A stretch of DNA of 64,000 nt. It comes from Megalopta genalis (lineage: Eukaryota > Arthropoda > Insecta > Hymenoptera > Halictidae). The position numbers and the translations under genes are program-made. Below the pieces are notes generated by a model, which worked only from the letters and a program-made list of their open reading frames with translations, was not told the DNA's origin and did not search any database. The DNA lies in NCBI RefSeq assembly GCF_051020955.1, contig NC_135029.1:6652001-6716000 (forward strand), read 5' to 3'. Of the stretch, positions 44,319-57,299 are shown one piece after another; within the stretch, counting starts at the first letter, position 1; the number at the start of each line of letters is the position of its first letter.

Positions 44319-46655
44319 TATGTTGAAATAATATTTCAAATAATGTCACCTTAAATGTGTCCATGTCTGCTTCAGATTAAAACAATTTAACGATACCATG
44401 CGTTTTTTCTTTGTACCGTCCTCTATTACTTATTTATTGTACAATAAAATTTGGTATTTGCTGTTAACTTCGTATCATCGCGTGCGGTCGAAAACTCATT
44501 CTGTTTTAATGTTGTTTACGATGGCAAGAAATTCAATCTCGACGGTACATATGGATTCAATTCATACGGTATAAAATACATTCGTTTGGAAATCGGTGTA
44601 TAAATGTTCGAAACTCTTGAAAATTGTGGTATTGCTATAAGTTACTCTCCTCATTCTATTTGCGTTTCCCCATAAATCCTGTACAATTATTTCAAATTGC
44701 ATCGTTCGATACAATCGGCAAAGTGGATGGTAGCGAAACAAGCACCACGAACCTTGCAACATTTATTAGTTTGTCTCGTTCGACATTTACAAGAGGAGTT
44801 GGTACCGCGCGGGTACCGGTAGAATACAGATAAGTCGATGGTAGGAACTGCATAGAATGCTTTTTGTCGGGCCCAAGGCCTCGGTGGAGATGTGAATGAA
44901 TCTAGAACCTGTTCCCCTCTGCTTCTTCTTACGTTTATTCCGTCTTCTTTTAGAAGTCAGGCGCGAGCAATGAGCTCGTTGAAAGCTGCCTTAGAACCGG
45001 AACAGAGTTGAATAGGGTTTGTTAAATGAGTCTGAATATAATCTACTTCGTGTGCATTGTCCGACGCGTAACCCTTTTTTCGACAATGGACTCAACGCTG
45101 CAATCGTAACGATTCGTAGCGGTAATTATACGAGTGACCGAAGTCATATGCATCATATTCTTTGTTTTAGTATGTTAACCCTGCGCTGGGTGCAACTATA
45201 TCAAATTGGTACTCGTCAAAATTTATTTCTACGGTTGTACTTTTATATTTTATTCGATAGAATCATAATCCTTGCTTCTTGATGTAACGAAAAAGTAATG
45301 TTTCATTGTGAAATAAAATGTTTTCAAAAGTGTTTTCCCTCATGCTGTAACAAATTCTGATAACTGTAAATTGTTACATGTGGCATGATTTTAGAACTCT
45401 GCACACACTTATGTTCTATTATGTTTCAAGTAGGCCACTTACATAATCATCATTACATTTGTTCGAAACAGATACAGCGTTTGCATATAATTTTTATAAA
45501 TTCGTGATATTTCACAAAAAATCATTTTCACAAAAATGATTGATACATACACTCACGTCATGATAGATCCCAAATAAAGAGTACAAAAGAATGTATTTAT
45601 TTAATCCTAGATGAGTATACATAAAGCTAATATATAAAATAAACAAGACATGAAAATTATTTGTTACAACATGAAATAAAAATAGAATGTTGCAGTCACT
45701 CATGGCACTATTACATTGTTCATGTTACCGAAGATGATATTCATTCTTATATCCTTATATTCTTATGTCCTTATATGCTCATATTATGTTCTTGTGTTCT
45801 TATGGCTTTATATTCTCATAAAAAAGAACTGTTCAATTTCTATAAATAGACTTTATTGGATAATATTTGTCATTATAATACCGATAGTTGTGTGAAACAG
45901 GATCAAAACTCGTCCTCCTTTTTTATATATCTAAATGACGGATGTAAATGCGTTGATAACTTACACTTCATTCATTTCCATTACACTCATTTTTAATAAA
46001 GCAGGATGTAAGATAACTCTTCCGTTTCCTGCGTTATTTACTATCATCCTTCATTCATTGTTAGTTTCATCGTTTTTTCTCATTATGCTACACGTATAGG
46101 CTAATTGAATGCAAAATCTTAGCTTCTAATCAAAAGCTTAGAATGTAAAATCATTTCAACCTTTCAACCTCCCACGCGAAATCGGACACTTCTCGGAATA
46201 CTGTTCCAGATAGTAGTCAAGTTCCAATATGTTGTAGTTTTTAGCGATACATTTGTATTATAATTAATATACATATATCTTTCATGGCGGAATTGTGTTT
46301 ATTGTTGTCCCCAATTATTTTGTTTCACTGTAACAAACATTCAAATAAAATACATCACTGTTTTCTCCATCTGTTCTGTTGATTGTTTCAATAGAGTATT
46401 ATGTTGTCGGAGAGTGTCCAGACGATCTATCAATTATAACTTTAATTTAATTTTTATTCGAGATTCACATAGAATTCCTAAACAGCGTGGAATTTCCGCC
46501 ATCCTGCATATTTAGCAGAACGTGACTAGTAATTTTTGATGATGCTTAAGTTTGGGGACCTCGCAGATCATCCGAAAATCTGGATAATCCGCTGTCTAAA
46601 ATATTCATTTATAGACGTAGCAGTACGAACATCTACATAATCTTGTTGCAAGATA
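44319..46655. other. AT-rich DNA with a small minisatellite
   Basis: A degenerate TTCTTATAT/CCTTATAT repeat at about 45,741-45,825. Open frames at 44,562-45,282 overlap on both strands without recognisable domains. Confidence 0.4.
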
Positions 46656-47419
46656 CAGCGGTATGCATAATAATATACTCAGAATAACTTTTACATTGTT
46701 ACCGATATCCAAACGAAAACTTAGCTAAATATCGTGTTTGATTATTTCTATTCTCTATTATTTCTAATAACAGTAATATACAAATATAATGTTTTATTAA
46801 GTTATTTTCGAATATATAGGGTGTTTCAGTTAATAGAGGCCTCCTTCGGTGCTGTGAATAATTATAAACTCAAAGTAATTTGAGTTGAATTTTTTGGAGA
46901 TGTTAGGGAGACTAGTTTACTGTACAATGACTAAAATACTTTCTTTTTAATTTTGCTATTATGACAGGAAAGATAGAAAACTCGCGTTTTTTAATTTTTT
47001 TATCTGAGCCTATAACGAAACTTGAGAAAAAATGCGTGTTGTAGGTCCCGGTAACCTTAGATGCATGCTGAAAATTTTATCAAAATCGATTAACGCAGAA
47101 TCAAGCTACAGGCGTTGAAAGATGCCAAAATTTTTAAATTTCTCACAGCTTTTGCCGGAAAGGAAAGAAGAACTGTGATTTCCGTTACCTTTGACGGGTT
47201 TTAACTCATAACAACGTCAACCGATTTCGATATGCATATAAATAAGTATGCATATACAAAATTCATTTTTCAAATTTTCATTCTAGGCTTACCAAAAAAG
47301 TTAAAACCTAGAGTTTTATATTTTTTTGTCATTTTTTATATTATCTTTTATTTTATTTTATTTTATATTATATTGTCCGTCTACGTTCACAAGAATACAA
47401 ATTATTTTATCCAGTTTAA

Positions 47420-48022
47420 CACGTTGACTGCCACGCGTATTTACAACAAAATCTCCTACAGGCCACCCGTGCCGCTATAGGAAGCGTGCGCTGTTAATTC
47501 ATATCTGTTTCTGTTCCTGCATGAACAGTTGGAATCTTTGCCGTGTACCGAATGGTATAACTTAAAATCTCTGCCCTTATGTTTTTTCAATAATGAAAAG
47601 AGATCGGATTGCCCGGAAGGAGAAGCATAAATAAAATTACATCGTCAGATTCTGATTTGGATACTGATAAATATAATCTTAGTGATAATGAATGTTACGA
47701 AGATACTATTGACGAGATTTTACGAGAATTGGTCATGGAAGAAGAAAGAAATATTGATGATACCGAGGAAGCTACAGTTCAAACAAAAGATACGAAATGG
47801 ACCGATCAGAGGTACGAGCATATCTGAAAAAACAAACAACTTTTTGTCCAAGCTGTCCTGATCAACCTCAACTTTGCAGAGAATGTTTTAATGTTATACA
47901 CTGCAAATATTTTCGGAAATCCTTTGTAAGTAGTCAAATCAGCGTCAGCCGAATTACGGGTGACGTGGCCCGATGAGAACTTTTGCTGTCACCCGAATAC
48001 GGGTGACGCGGCAGTCAACGTG
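47420..48022 (+). mobile_element. Internally deleted piggyBac-family element (603 bp)
   Basis: TTAA (47,416-47,419) - CACGTTGACTGCCACGCG ... reverse complement CACGTTGACTGCCGCGTCAC - TTAA (48,023-48,026). TTAA duplication plus short inverted ends is diagnostic of piggyBac. The interior retains only the two ends of a transposase gene. It sits inside the older element at 46.7-48.1 kb. Confidence 0.9.
47609..47976 (+). pseudogene. piggyBac transposase remnant: acidic N-terminus joined to C-terminal Cys-rich finger
   Basis: The N-terminal frame (from CCCGGAAGGAGAAGC, where the expected ATG is now TTG) encodes an acidic SSDSDLDTDKYNLSDNECY segment up to about 47,805, typical of the disordered start of piggyBac transposases. 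A shifted frame from 47,809 encodes VRAYLKKQTTFCPSCPDQPQ, then LCRECFNVIHC and a stop at 47,974. The C-x2-C...LC-x2-CF-x2-H pattern is the C-terminal Cys-rich domain of the family. The DDD catalytic core and dimerisation domain are missing, so the element needs a transposase from elsewhere. Confidence 0.75.
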
Positions 48023-48099
48023 TTAAAGGAAATTATTGCGTTTTAGAAGGTGTACGAATACGTTAGTCTATCGCTGTATGCCGATAAAAATCATTTTGC

Positions 48100-48711
48100 T
48101 CAGCTAGAATCGCGTTTTAGACCATCGGGGATAGGCTCGTTCGCAAGGAATCTTTCGAAGTAAGCTGAAGGTAAAACGAAAAAATGAATACTTCGCGAAG
48201 GGCGCGAATGATTTACTCCACCCTGGTTCCCATCGAGCGAAATGCTATTCGCGGCGAATACATACCTACCTACTACAGCTTTACCTATTCTGCCTTCTAC
48301 CTACAGTCGCTACAGTCCTTACAGTCTACTGGCCCTCGACGTTTCTCTCCCCTTTGCCCACGTGCATTCGCTCCGTGCCGCGCGTAGGCAGCAACAGCAA
48401 CAGCAACGCTGCCCTGCCTCGTCGCTCGCCGCTCTACGGCTCGCCGCGACGCTCACCTCGCCAGTTTCGACAGAGTCGTGCCGGTGTGCGCATCTGCGAC
48501 CCGATATTTCGTTCATTACGTCGCGTTACGGATTCACACGGTATCGTGCTTGCATCTCGTCGATCGGTGTCGAAATATTTTTGAATAGTGAAGGCTCGTC
48601 GTCAAAGGATTTCATTCCCTGTGGAGTTCCGTCTAGTGCGATTCACGCGTGCCGAATAAATCGTTCATTGGTTTAGCATGCATTGATCTGTGGAGTTTCT
48701 TCTAGTCAGAG
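48100..48711 (+). other. GC-rich island ending in a splice donor: probable 5' exon
   Basis: GC jumps at 48,120-48,680, including a CAG-rich CAACAGCAACAGCAACG stretch. The segment ends CTAGTCAGAG|GTGAGTG with GT at 48,712. The 144-codon frame at 48,242-48,676 starts on TTG and stops before the donor, so the segment is better read as a non-coding first exon of a plus-strand gene whose coding exons lie right of the window or were not recognised. Confidence 0.35.
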
Positions 48712-48712
48712 G

Positions 48713-51700
48713 TGAGTGAACTTCTTGTTTTTTATTGACAAACACAACCGCCTTCCAAGAGTTACAGCTTTATATCGTGCCGATGGTTCTCGCCAATTAT
48801 CGACATCTCTGTTGTTTCTTTCAATTTGCAGTTGGGGAACTATTTTTATTTAGAATTATCGTTCGGTTGTTCATTTTATGCAACATGAAACGCACATGGT
48901 AAGATTAGTGTGATACGATCGAAAATTATGGTTACCGATATCGTTCGATAATGTGCGTGTATGTAAATTACAATAATATCAGATTTTGTGATTTTGTTGT
49001 CAAAGGACGAGAAGGATAGCGCATTTCGACTTTCGTACGATATGATAAATAATATATAATAATATTCAATTTCAATTGAACCTTCGAAATACTCTGGTAG
49101 AAAAAAATTGTTCGAGTACCGGGGAATTTTGTAAGATGAATCATGATATACCCTAATAGACAGATATTTCCCGAGTGAGATATATTGTCTACAAATACAT
49201 ATATGTAGCGACAAAAAACGCAACAGTTTACTGGCAGAAAAATGTTGATTTCTTAATATCGTTATTTCAAAATTAAAATGTAATGTAGAAAATAATGAAA
49301 ATGCAGAATTTGATTTAATTAAATACATATAATATTGAAAGTAAGAGTTACAGAAAGATAAACTGTATCTTAAAATACAAATAATTTTTCATATTATTTT
49401 ATCGTATTATTTCAATTTGTATATCTTCAGATCAGAATTTCACGAGTAATCCGGGTATCCGAGTATCTCATAAGTAAGCGCTCTGATTCATGCACCCTCA
49501 TAAAGCATCTTGAAAAATGTTTCGGTCGCGTTCATTGGTGACTGAATACTCTACACTATTCTCATAGTTCGATTTATTATCGATTAATTATAGCATTGCT
49601 AACGTTCTATTTACGATCTTTTCCGATTTCTTTCAGAAATTCTTCCTTTGCCCAATCTAATTATGAATACCATGAATATATATACAGTGTTACCGCCTAC
49701 CATTGACATTTCAAGAGAAAAATTATCTTAAAAAGCTGCCTCTGCATAACAGTTAAATTGTTAAAATTCGAAGTTTGTTTTGAGAAAGGGAGAAGCCTAA
49801 ACTGCTGCAAAGTTGCACATGAAATTGCCGTGGAAATCGTCCGGAAATGAACTCAAAAATGCCGCTCTTTATTTTGAGATTTATGGACCTGTTCGTCGAG
49901 CTCTAAACTTTGGCTACCGCTGTTGTGCTAAGAGAAGCTTTAAATAGCAACCGTCATGCTTTTGTCAACCTGTGACCAATTAGGATAATATTCGTGTAAC
50001 GCCGCGTCATCGTTTTCTTCTTTTTCGGCAATTGAAACCTGCTCTGGCTCACCGTTTCTCATTTTGCAGCTTTGGCTCGATATTGTTTATAACATGGCTT
50101 CCCTTGGTCGCTGAAATTTCGATTTCTGTGTGCGGATGGCACTTCGACTAGCGAAATCGAAGAGCGTCGATTGTTTACATGATGTCGAATGTCGCGAGAC
50201 GGTTAGCCTTGGAGCATCAAAATAAAATTTCGGCGTCGTCGGACTCGTTCAGATCGAACACTACCTACTTAAATACCTCCTTACATGTGGCAATCTTACA
50301 ATCAGTTCAGTCGCGGTTAATTCCCAGATACGTATCTCGTAAAAACGATGATAGAATTCAGGTTTACACTCCTTTCTTTTGCGAAAACTCGTTTAAAGTT
50401 ACATTTGAATGTGTTTCTTGATTAGCAATGTTGGAAACTTATTCCAACGTTTAAATATTATTGTTTAATTATTTAAATTATATTGCTTAATTATTCAATT
50501 ATTTATTATTTTTAATAATTATTATTTAAATATTATTGTTTACACATTTATTAAATTTGTATCATAATGAAAATTGTCATACTTGTCATATATTTTTTCA
50601 GTTAATGCCTTTTCAATTATTTTATAAAACTTGTCACAATATTTAACGTAATGTTTGCTCTCGAGTTCAATAGGATTTTAATTTTTAACAACAGTGGAAA
50701 TTCTATTCAACTGTGATTAAAACTTTTTTACCCTAAAATTTCAATGACAGTAGATTGCGAATGTTTAGGCAAAATAAAATTGTTATGCATCATTTGCAAC
50801 AGGAGTGCATTACATAGTTCATATTTCCTTCTAACAATTTTAATTATATGGAAATAGTGTGTGTGGAAAACAGAATCCGTAGTTCCATGATAAGTAAACA
50901 AAATTCCCTGAATTTTATGCAAATGCGACTGCAATTGTAGAACTCCGTTATCACGAGTAAAAAAAAATCTTTATAAACGTTCCTGTGCATAGGTATTTAG
51001 AAGTCATTGATTTCGTAAATACGCCTAATACGCGGGTATAAATTATGTAAATGCGTACTTCTTGTATCCGTGGATGCATTTCATATATTCGCGTCGTTCG
51101 TAATCGTAGTAGCTAGTGATAAATCATTGCTGAATTCCCATCCTTCGAATGAATACAAGGATTCGAGGAGCGGAAACAAATTTAAATTATTAGCCACTCA
51201 TCCGGGGAATTATTCTTATAAATGATTTCGATGAAAGTGCTATTAATTCTTGTTCCGTGGAAATAAAATCAACGAAGATTTTATTTATTTCAATTTGGTG
51301 TATCAGAAGGGGGAGGGGGGGGGTGGTCAACAAACAATAAAAAATGAAGAAAATTCCTAACGAATTGTGATAAATAGACTGTGGATTTTTTTTGCAAAAT
51401 AAAAATTGTCTGCATTCAATTGGGGAAAATAGAAATTAACTAACAAGTTCATTGTTTGTTTAGTTGTTTTTATAGATTAAAAATAATACATACATTGACA
51501 TTTGACATGTTCGAATTCTTTCAAGATTTGCGGATCTTACCCATTTATGGCACATGCGGATTTTTTAAATGTATTAAACCTATAAATTAACAGTCTAATA
51601 GAATTTTTCTTTTTTTTACAATGAGTGATCTTATTGTAATCTCAATTACTATAATAATCTAAATTACTAACTAATAAAGTGATCTCATTTTCTTTCATTC

Positions 51701-52263
51701 TAACGTTTGTAAAATGAAATGTGAAAATAAAAATTTACATACAGATCCGTGGTCTAATGATATCGAACCGACAGTGTGGTGCAATTGGATGCTCGTGGAT
51801 GCAATTCAGCGAGCCGATAAAAGTTCTATGCTATTCAAAATGTGTACACCAGCCACGTGATCGGTAAATATCTTCTTAAATTACACCGTACAACCGTTGC
51901 AGTTCTAATACACTCTAGATTTGGGATTCTACCTGGGCGATGTCAGGTAAGAATTTCTTTCCTGAAATGGATTTAGCAAGGAAAAATTCTTGTTCGCCTA
52001 AGCAAACGGTGTCAGGGTTTCTCAAATAAATATTTTCCTTTGAATAAAAAGAGAAAACGCTAGAGAACATATAATATATTTTTTCTAATTTATTATAAGA
52101 TTCCTTATTATTAGATCGTGGTATGAAATTTCAGATTATTATTCAGATGTTGAACAGATTTCTGCAAACTATTTGCTGTTAGGGTTTCGATGAAAAATTC
52201 CAGTTTAAAAAAAACCGCAAAAAATTCCTTGCAATTTGTAACGGATAAGAAAAGCCGACATTT
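48713..52263. other. AT-rich DNA, possibly first intron of a plus-strand gene
   Basis: No exon is recognisable. There is a G-rich GGAGGGGGGGGGTGG run at about 51,310-51,326, and fragments of the GACTGCGGAT MITE family at about 51,365-51,745 with the right end at 51,740-51,757. Confidence 0.35.
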
Positions 52264-52271
52264 CATACTAC

Positions 52272-53164
52272 CAGAGTTGAGCATCATTTAAATAATTATT
52301 TAAATACAAAATTATTTGTTATTTGGAAGTTTAAGCAGAAGATAAAAACAATTATTTATCATTTAATTGCTTGTTATTTATTCGGCACAACGCCTTATTG
52401 CAACAAATGAATAATATGAAATATAATAATATATTATAAGCTTAACCTAAGTAATCAAAATAATTCCTAGAATGAATTGAAACAATCAAACGTATATTCG
52501 TTGCAAGTTTCATATTATAAAAATTTATTTTAAGGTATAAGAAGAGTAAATGAATAACTTAATTTAAAATTAGTCGATGTTAATCTTAAATAAGACCTTG
52601 TATAAATAGTCTTAAGAAATCTAATGCAATGTATATTTATAAAATATTAATTCATTTGTGTTGGTATAACCAACTTTAGGAGTAATCCTGGCAGAGAGAC
52701 ATTAATATTGTTATTGCATAAGCATTACTTCACATGATGGCCATTTGTTTCTTACGAAATTAAGTTATGTGTTTTATCCACCTAATTAGCATTAACCGCA
52801 ACACTGTGCAACGTGTTAAGCACACGTCATAGTCAGGAAATAATGGTCTTCGGTCGCTCTGAGCGATATCATTGAGTTCACGAGCAGGAACCGCAAGTTT
52901 CTCAGTAATAATAAATGGAAATTAATATTTATTACACAATAAACGAAAAAAAGAAACGAAAATTACGTATTACTTTCTTTTCACCTAAATTCGAATAAAA
53001 AATAACATTTTATTTGCAAGTAAGAAATATTAATTAAATTATTTGTGAAATTATTTAAATGGCTTTTTAATTAAGTAGAAAATTAAATTATTATTTGCAA
53101 ATGCAATATTAATTTAATTTCTAATTTGTTATTTATTATTTGCAATAAAATTTGCCCAACTCTA
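52272..53164. mobile_element. hAT-type non-autonomous element (893 bp)
   Basis: Starts CAGAGTTGAGCATC and ends ...TTTGCCCAACTCTA, i.e. CAGAGTTGRGCA-type terminal inverted repeats as seen in many hAT elements. The flanking octamers CATACTAC (52,264-52,271) and CACATTAC (53,165-53,172) agree at 6 of 8 positions, consistent with a decayed 8-bp duplication. Subterminal DNA is rich in ATTATTTGTTATTT repeats. No transposase. Confidence 0.55.
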
Positions 53165-53172
53165 CACATTAC

Positions 53173-53950
53173 ATAAATTAATATTTCTAAATTTTTATTA
53201 TTATTCTCTGTATCCTTTTTTTATTATACTTTCATGTTAATTCAGTTTCACTGCTGTGATGCAAATAATAATAGTCTTTTAGGAAAGGAGAACGTTATAT
53301 TTTACAGTACTAAAATCTTTTGGTTGGTTTCAATCTCTTATCCGACTTCTTATTATCCCGATCGATTCCTTTTCAAATATTAGTCGATCAGCGCCTTATA
53401 CGACGAACAATGAGTAGCAATTTGTATCTACAAAAATGGTGAACAACCGTTTAATGGACGGTCTTTGCTTGCAGCTAAAAGATTGTCTCATACGTTTCGA
53501 GCGCAAATGGATACGACAGTAACGATAATTGCATTGTCCGACTGTTGATCTTATTGTTGGGATGCTAACTCCGATAACACGCGATCCTATTGCGCGAACA
53601 TTAACGACAAGCCAACCCTGAGTTCATCCAATCGTGGATGCAGCTTTCAGACTGACGATGTCCGTTTACGTGGGCCGTGCGCATTGTTCAACGCGTTTTC
53701 TCGTATTTATTCTGATTAGTACATTCTACACGAATCGGATGAACCAACGACGATGTTTGGTTTTTCAGTAGAAAAAAGTAGCCGCCATTGTGAGTGAAGG
53801 AATATGATTTTATTAAGCTTGATATGGTAACTGCATTCGTGTTTGCTGGCAATCTATGTAATGTGTATTTTCGCATGCGTATCTATAAAGCACATGTTTC
53901 GTAAATACATATTACACAGCTAGTAACTGGAACGAGGTGCAACCCTGGTT
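53173..53950. other. AT-rich DNA, no gene assigned
   Basis: No supportable feature; the 62-codon minus frame at 53,688-53,876 has no known match. Confidence 0.4.
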
Positions 53951-53954
53951 GCTA

Positions 53955-54376
53955 CAGTGGTGTGAGATAATTATAGACCCAAAGTAACTTCTACACATTT
54001 AGTGATATTTAATCAAAAACTTATCATCGATATATCATATTTATATATTTCTATTTTCTATTATTTCTAATATAGAAGTATACAAATGTAGCTATTTTTC
54101 TTGAGTTTCGTTTAAATATTTCTAAAAAATGTAGAAGTTACTTTGAATTCATAATTATACATATTCACAGCACTGTAGATGATCTCCTTTATCTGAGTCG
54201 TCCTGTATATTTAAACGAAACTTAACAAAATATCATACTTGTATGTATATTTCTATATTAGAAATAATAGAAGATAAAAATACGCAAATAAGATATTTTG
54301 TTAGGTTTTCTCTCTCTCGTTTAGATGTCGGTACAATGTAAAAGTTACTTTGTATCTATAATTATTCACACCACTG
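53955..54376. mobile_element. 422-bp MITE, CAGTGGTGTGA ends, TA target
   Basis: The left end CAGTGGTGTGAGATAATTAT and the right end, read in reverse complement CAGTGGTGTGAATAATTATA, are followed inward by AAAGTAACTT on both sides and flanked by TA. A related, interior-inverted segment (AGCACTGTAGATGATCTCC) at 54,165-54,190 and a similar tract at 46,690-46,890 suggest a compound family. Confidence 0.7.
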
Positions 54377-54378
54377 TA

Positions 54379-57125
54379 AATTGTAGTACACATCGTCGCT
54401 TCTCCGCCACCTAATTGTCGATGATCTATCAACTGTTCCTTACGCAAATTATGGAAATAATCTCTAGTCCCTCAACTTCCACCATTTTGACAATCACTGG
54501 CACGTATTATACACGTGTCCTTTGGGGATTCTGTCCCCTCATTTAATTCAAACGTCGAAAAGCGTGTTGAAGGGTCTACCTAATCTGCCACTAACTTCCA
54601 TTCATAACCCAGAAATATGTATGTGTGCGTTTTTAACGTCTTTTATAGTAAGCTAGAGATACGTGCAGCCCTTTCTACGGGGCTTCGTAAATGGTTACGG
54701 TACATTATGCAAATCGTAAACACGATTAAGCGTATCCTTCGAATTAAAACGAATTTTCAATCGATCGATCGTGTTAATGCATCACCACTTTTGCACGCCC
54801 GTTACACAGTGGGCTAAAATCGATAAAACGAGGACTTAATTCATATTATTGTTATTTATGCACTATTCATTATGAAATAAGCTATTTTATAGGTTTCTCG
54901 GCAGGTTGGTTCAAATTTAGTAATCATTTTCATGTAAAATAATTTCACATGCAATTTTAAATAATGATTAATAACAACAAATTTTTTACATAGAATTGAT
55001 TGTGAGAATCGGATATGTTTTGATCTACGATCAAAAACTGCATCAAACTGAGTCCAGTGTGATGTATTCTATTATATAACTGTATAATTAATAGTAAATT
55101 GGTTATCAGAATCAGATTCTACAGATTGAAAAACTTCTAGAACCTAGTTTCTGTTTTAGTGTTAACAATATTTTAATGTACTTTTATTACTAGACTGCCG
55201 ATTTTATACATTTATGGCAAAATTGGATAGTTATAATTTAAAATATTATAAAGATTAAGGGAATTTAAAAATCCTAATCTATTATTTTTAATACCTTTTT
55301 TAAATAACATTGTATTTTTTGTCATCGATTCATAGGTTTTCACACGCTTTTTTAATAAAAGTATTAGGTGTCTTGGATCGCAAATGAATTTTGTTGCGAA
55401 CAAATTCAAGCAAATGGAACTGATTTTAATTTGAAGTTTAATATTTCTAAAAATAGCGTACATAACATGTGTTGTTTGTTAAAGCCTTTTTAAAATAGCG
55501 AAATATTTTACTCGTTTTAAAACTTTTATAATATTCGGATTGAATTTCAACAACAAATTGGTCTAATCAGCAGAATCTTTTGCTGATTCGAATTGTAAAA
55601 CTTTCTAGATCTTACGCTTTGTATTTTCGACTTCTGACCTGTGGCTCGAACACTGTGCGTCACGTCGATGGGGAGGAGGAAGAGAACAGAACGTTACGGA
55701 ACGAAACGGAACGGAACGGAGGTTGCACCAAGCAACCTGAGCTCACCTGGGTAGATTTGTCGATCGATGACGTCACCCTCGACGAAACAGGCACTCCTGT
55801 ATGCATCTACCTGCGGCTATGTGCGCGTGTTCGATGCTCGCGAATAAAAAAAGGCTAAAACGGACTGGAAAGAAGAAGAGGCACGGCGAAGGCAGGCAAT
55901 CGGCCAACGAACTCTCCCAGCTAGCTTGATACACCTCTTTCTCTTTCATCGTCTCTTTCTCTCGTTCTTACCGCATCCTCTCTGTCTTATACTATACCGC
56001 GACTCCTATATACGCTCCGTTCCCTTCTCTTCTGTTCTGTTCCGTTCCGTTCGCTCTGTTCCTCCTTTTTCTGTCCCGCGTCTTTCTTTGCCCGACCTTC
56101 TTCCCTAGCGACTTTTCTTCTGCCTGCCCCATCTAATCTCGCAATCTCCATCTGACCTTGCTCCTTGCCGCAATCGTGAACGTGTGTGTCATCCGGGTCC
56201 TAGATAAGCCAGAGCAAATGAGAAGTTATCGCAGGTGCGCGGTTAGTTTATAAAAAGGAGCGACCAATCGCGGATGCGAGTGGGCGTGTGCCGGCTTTTA
56301 AGACTACCGGATTATTTGGGGAACGAGATTTGTTCCGTTTTCTAAAGCCGACCTTTTTGAAGACGAATTCTTTAACCCGAGAAAGATAACCTACGTCGCA
56401 GAGGCGCCTGCGAAATAAACAACTGACTGCACCGTTTTCATAGAGGGCTAGTGATTTAAGTTTAAAATTACTTAAAATATAAAAAAATATAATATAAATG
56501 CATTTTATTTTTACAATAATGCCAAACCTTTAGAATGACTAGATTAACTTAAATAAATATCCATTGTTAGTATAAAATTGACGCCTTAGAAAAGCATGCG
56601 CCTCTGAAGCGTATGGTTATCTTTTACGTACGTTGTCATATGGTTATCTTTCTAGGGTTAAAGGAAAATTCGCGACTTGAATTTTTAATTGGATAGAATT
56701 TTACGGGACTTACGCAGATTAGAAATAAGTTCCTGCGATTTTAATTTCGATTGAAATTTCCCGCATAATACGTGCCTAACGGTTATGTCTTTCACATTAT
56801 TCAATAGCTTTGGCTTTCTCTTGTTGTACGATTGTTTACTCATTCGTTTCGTGTAAGTAATAAAGTTTTGAAAACTGTGGAGCGTCAAATTAGCAAGAAC
56901 AATTATCACTTTATAGTTATCAAAAAATGAATCACTTTATTAGTCACGCGGAATGAATAAGTAAACAATCACGCAATAGGGAAAAAACCACAGCTATCGA
57001 ATAACTGTTAGGCACTTATGATGCGGGAAATCTAGATAAACTCGATAGAAAGAACGAGCGATTTCAGTACTGTATCAGCAACTGAGTATCCGTTATGTTA
57101 TTTATATTGATTTACGATTTCAAAA
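54379..57125. other. AT-rich DNA around a GC-rich promoter-like island (about 55.6-56.4 kb)
   Basis: The island holds GGAAC repeats at 55,690-55,720 and their reverse complement GTTCC at 56,025-56,060, pyrimidine-rich DNA at 55,930-56,110, and a TATA box (next entry). Open frames (55,580-55,858; 55,926-56,108) have no recognisable domain. A GACTGCCGATTTTATAC MITE end is at 55,195. Confidence 0.35.
56249..56256 (+). promoter_or_regulatory. Candidate TATA box in GC-rich island
   Basis: TATAAAAA inside GTTAGTTTATAAAAAGGAGC, followed by CCAATCGCGG. The predicted start site is near 56,280. No coding exon was found downstream in the window. Confidence 0.25.
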
Positions 57126-57299
57126 TCAAACTGTATGAAAAGATTTTGTCAAGTATTCGAGCTTGGATTTATCTAATGCAGTTGAAAACGCTGCGAAAAT
57201 GTTTTCCCTAACGTAGCTACAAATAACCTTCGCAGATAGGGTCGACAAAATTGATAATGAAATAAAGAAGCAAATAAATACGATCGATTTTCTTGACAT
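57126..57299 (-). CDS. Candidate small secreted peptide, 57 aa
   Basis: Starts at ATG 57,299-57,297 and ends TGA 57,128-57,126. The first 22 residues MSRKSIVFICFFISLSILST are a near-ideal signal peptide (n-region SRK, hydrophobic core, small residues LSA at the predicted cut). The mature 34-residue part begins KVICSYVRENIF and has one cysteine. On the same strand a TATAAAAT lies at 57,398-57,391, about 92 nt upstream of the ATG, and an AATAAA is read at about 56,945-56,940. Together they make a self-contained mini-gene. An AAG|GTTATT inside could instead be a splice donor. No family is recognised. It could still be a chance frame. Confidence 0.35.
   Translation of the reverse strand: MSRKSIVFICFFISLSILSTLSAKVICSYVRENIFAAFSTALDKSKLEYLTKSFHTV

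Larger units (their letters stand above)
46656..48076. mobile_element. Older composite mariner-type element, host of the piggyBac insertion
   Basis: Begins CAGCGGTATGC after TA (or TAGGGTGTTTCAG at 46,817 if two elements abut). It has the family interior GGGAGACTAGTTTACTGTAC and ATCAAAATCGATTAACGC, and ends GTGTACGAATACGTTAGTCT...CGCTG before TA at 48,077. Boundaries on the left are ambiguous because two end types are present. Confidence 0.4.

Noticed and set aside
47232..47480. 82-codon frame with FYIIFYFILFYII
   Set aside because: Low-complexity TTTTATTT translation that runs across the boundary of the piggyBac insertion.
56685..56909. Basic 74-codon minus frame downstream of the small-peptide gene
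   Set aside because: Could be a second exon after a CTCCACAG acceptor, but phase and sequence give no support for joining it to the 57-aa frame.
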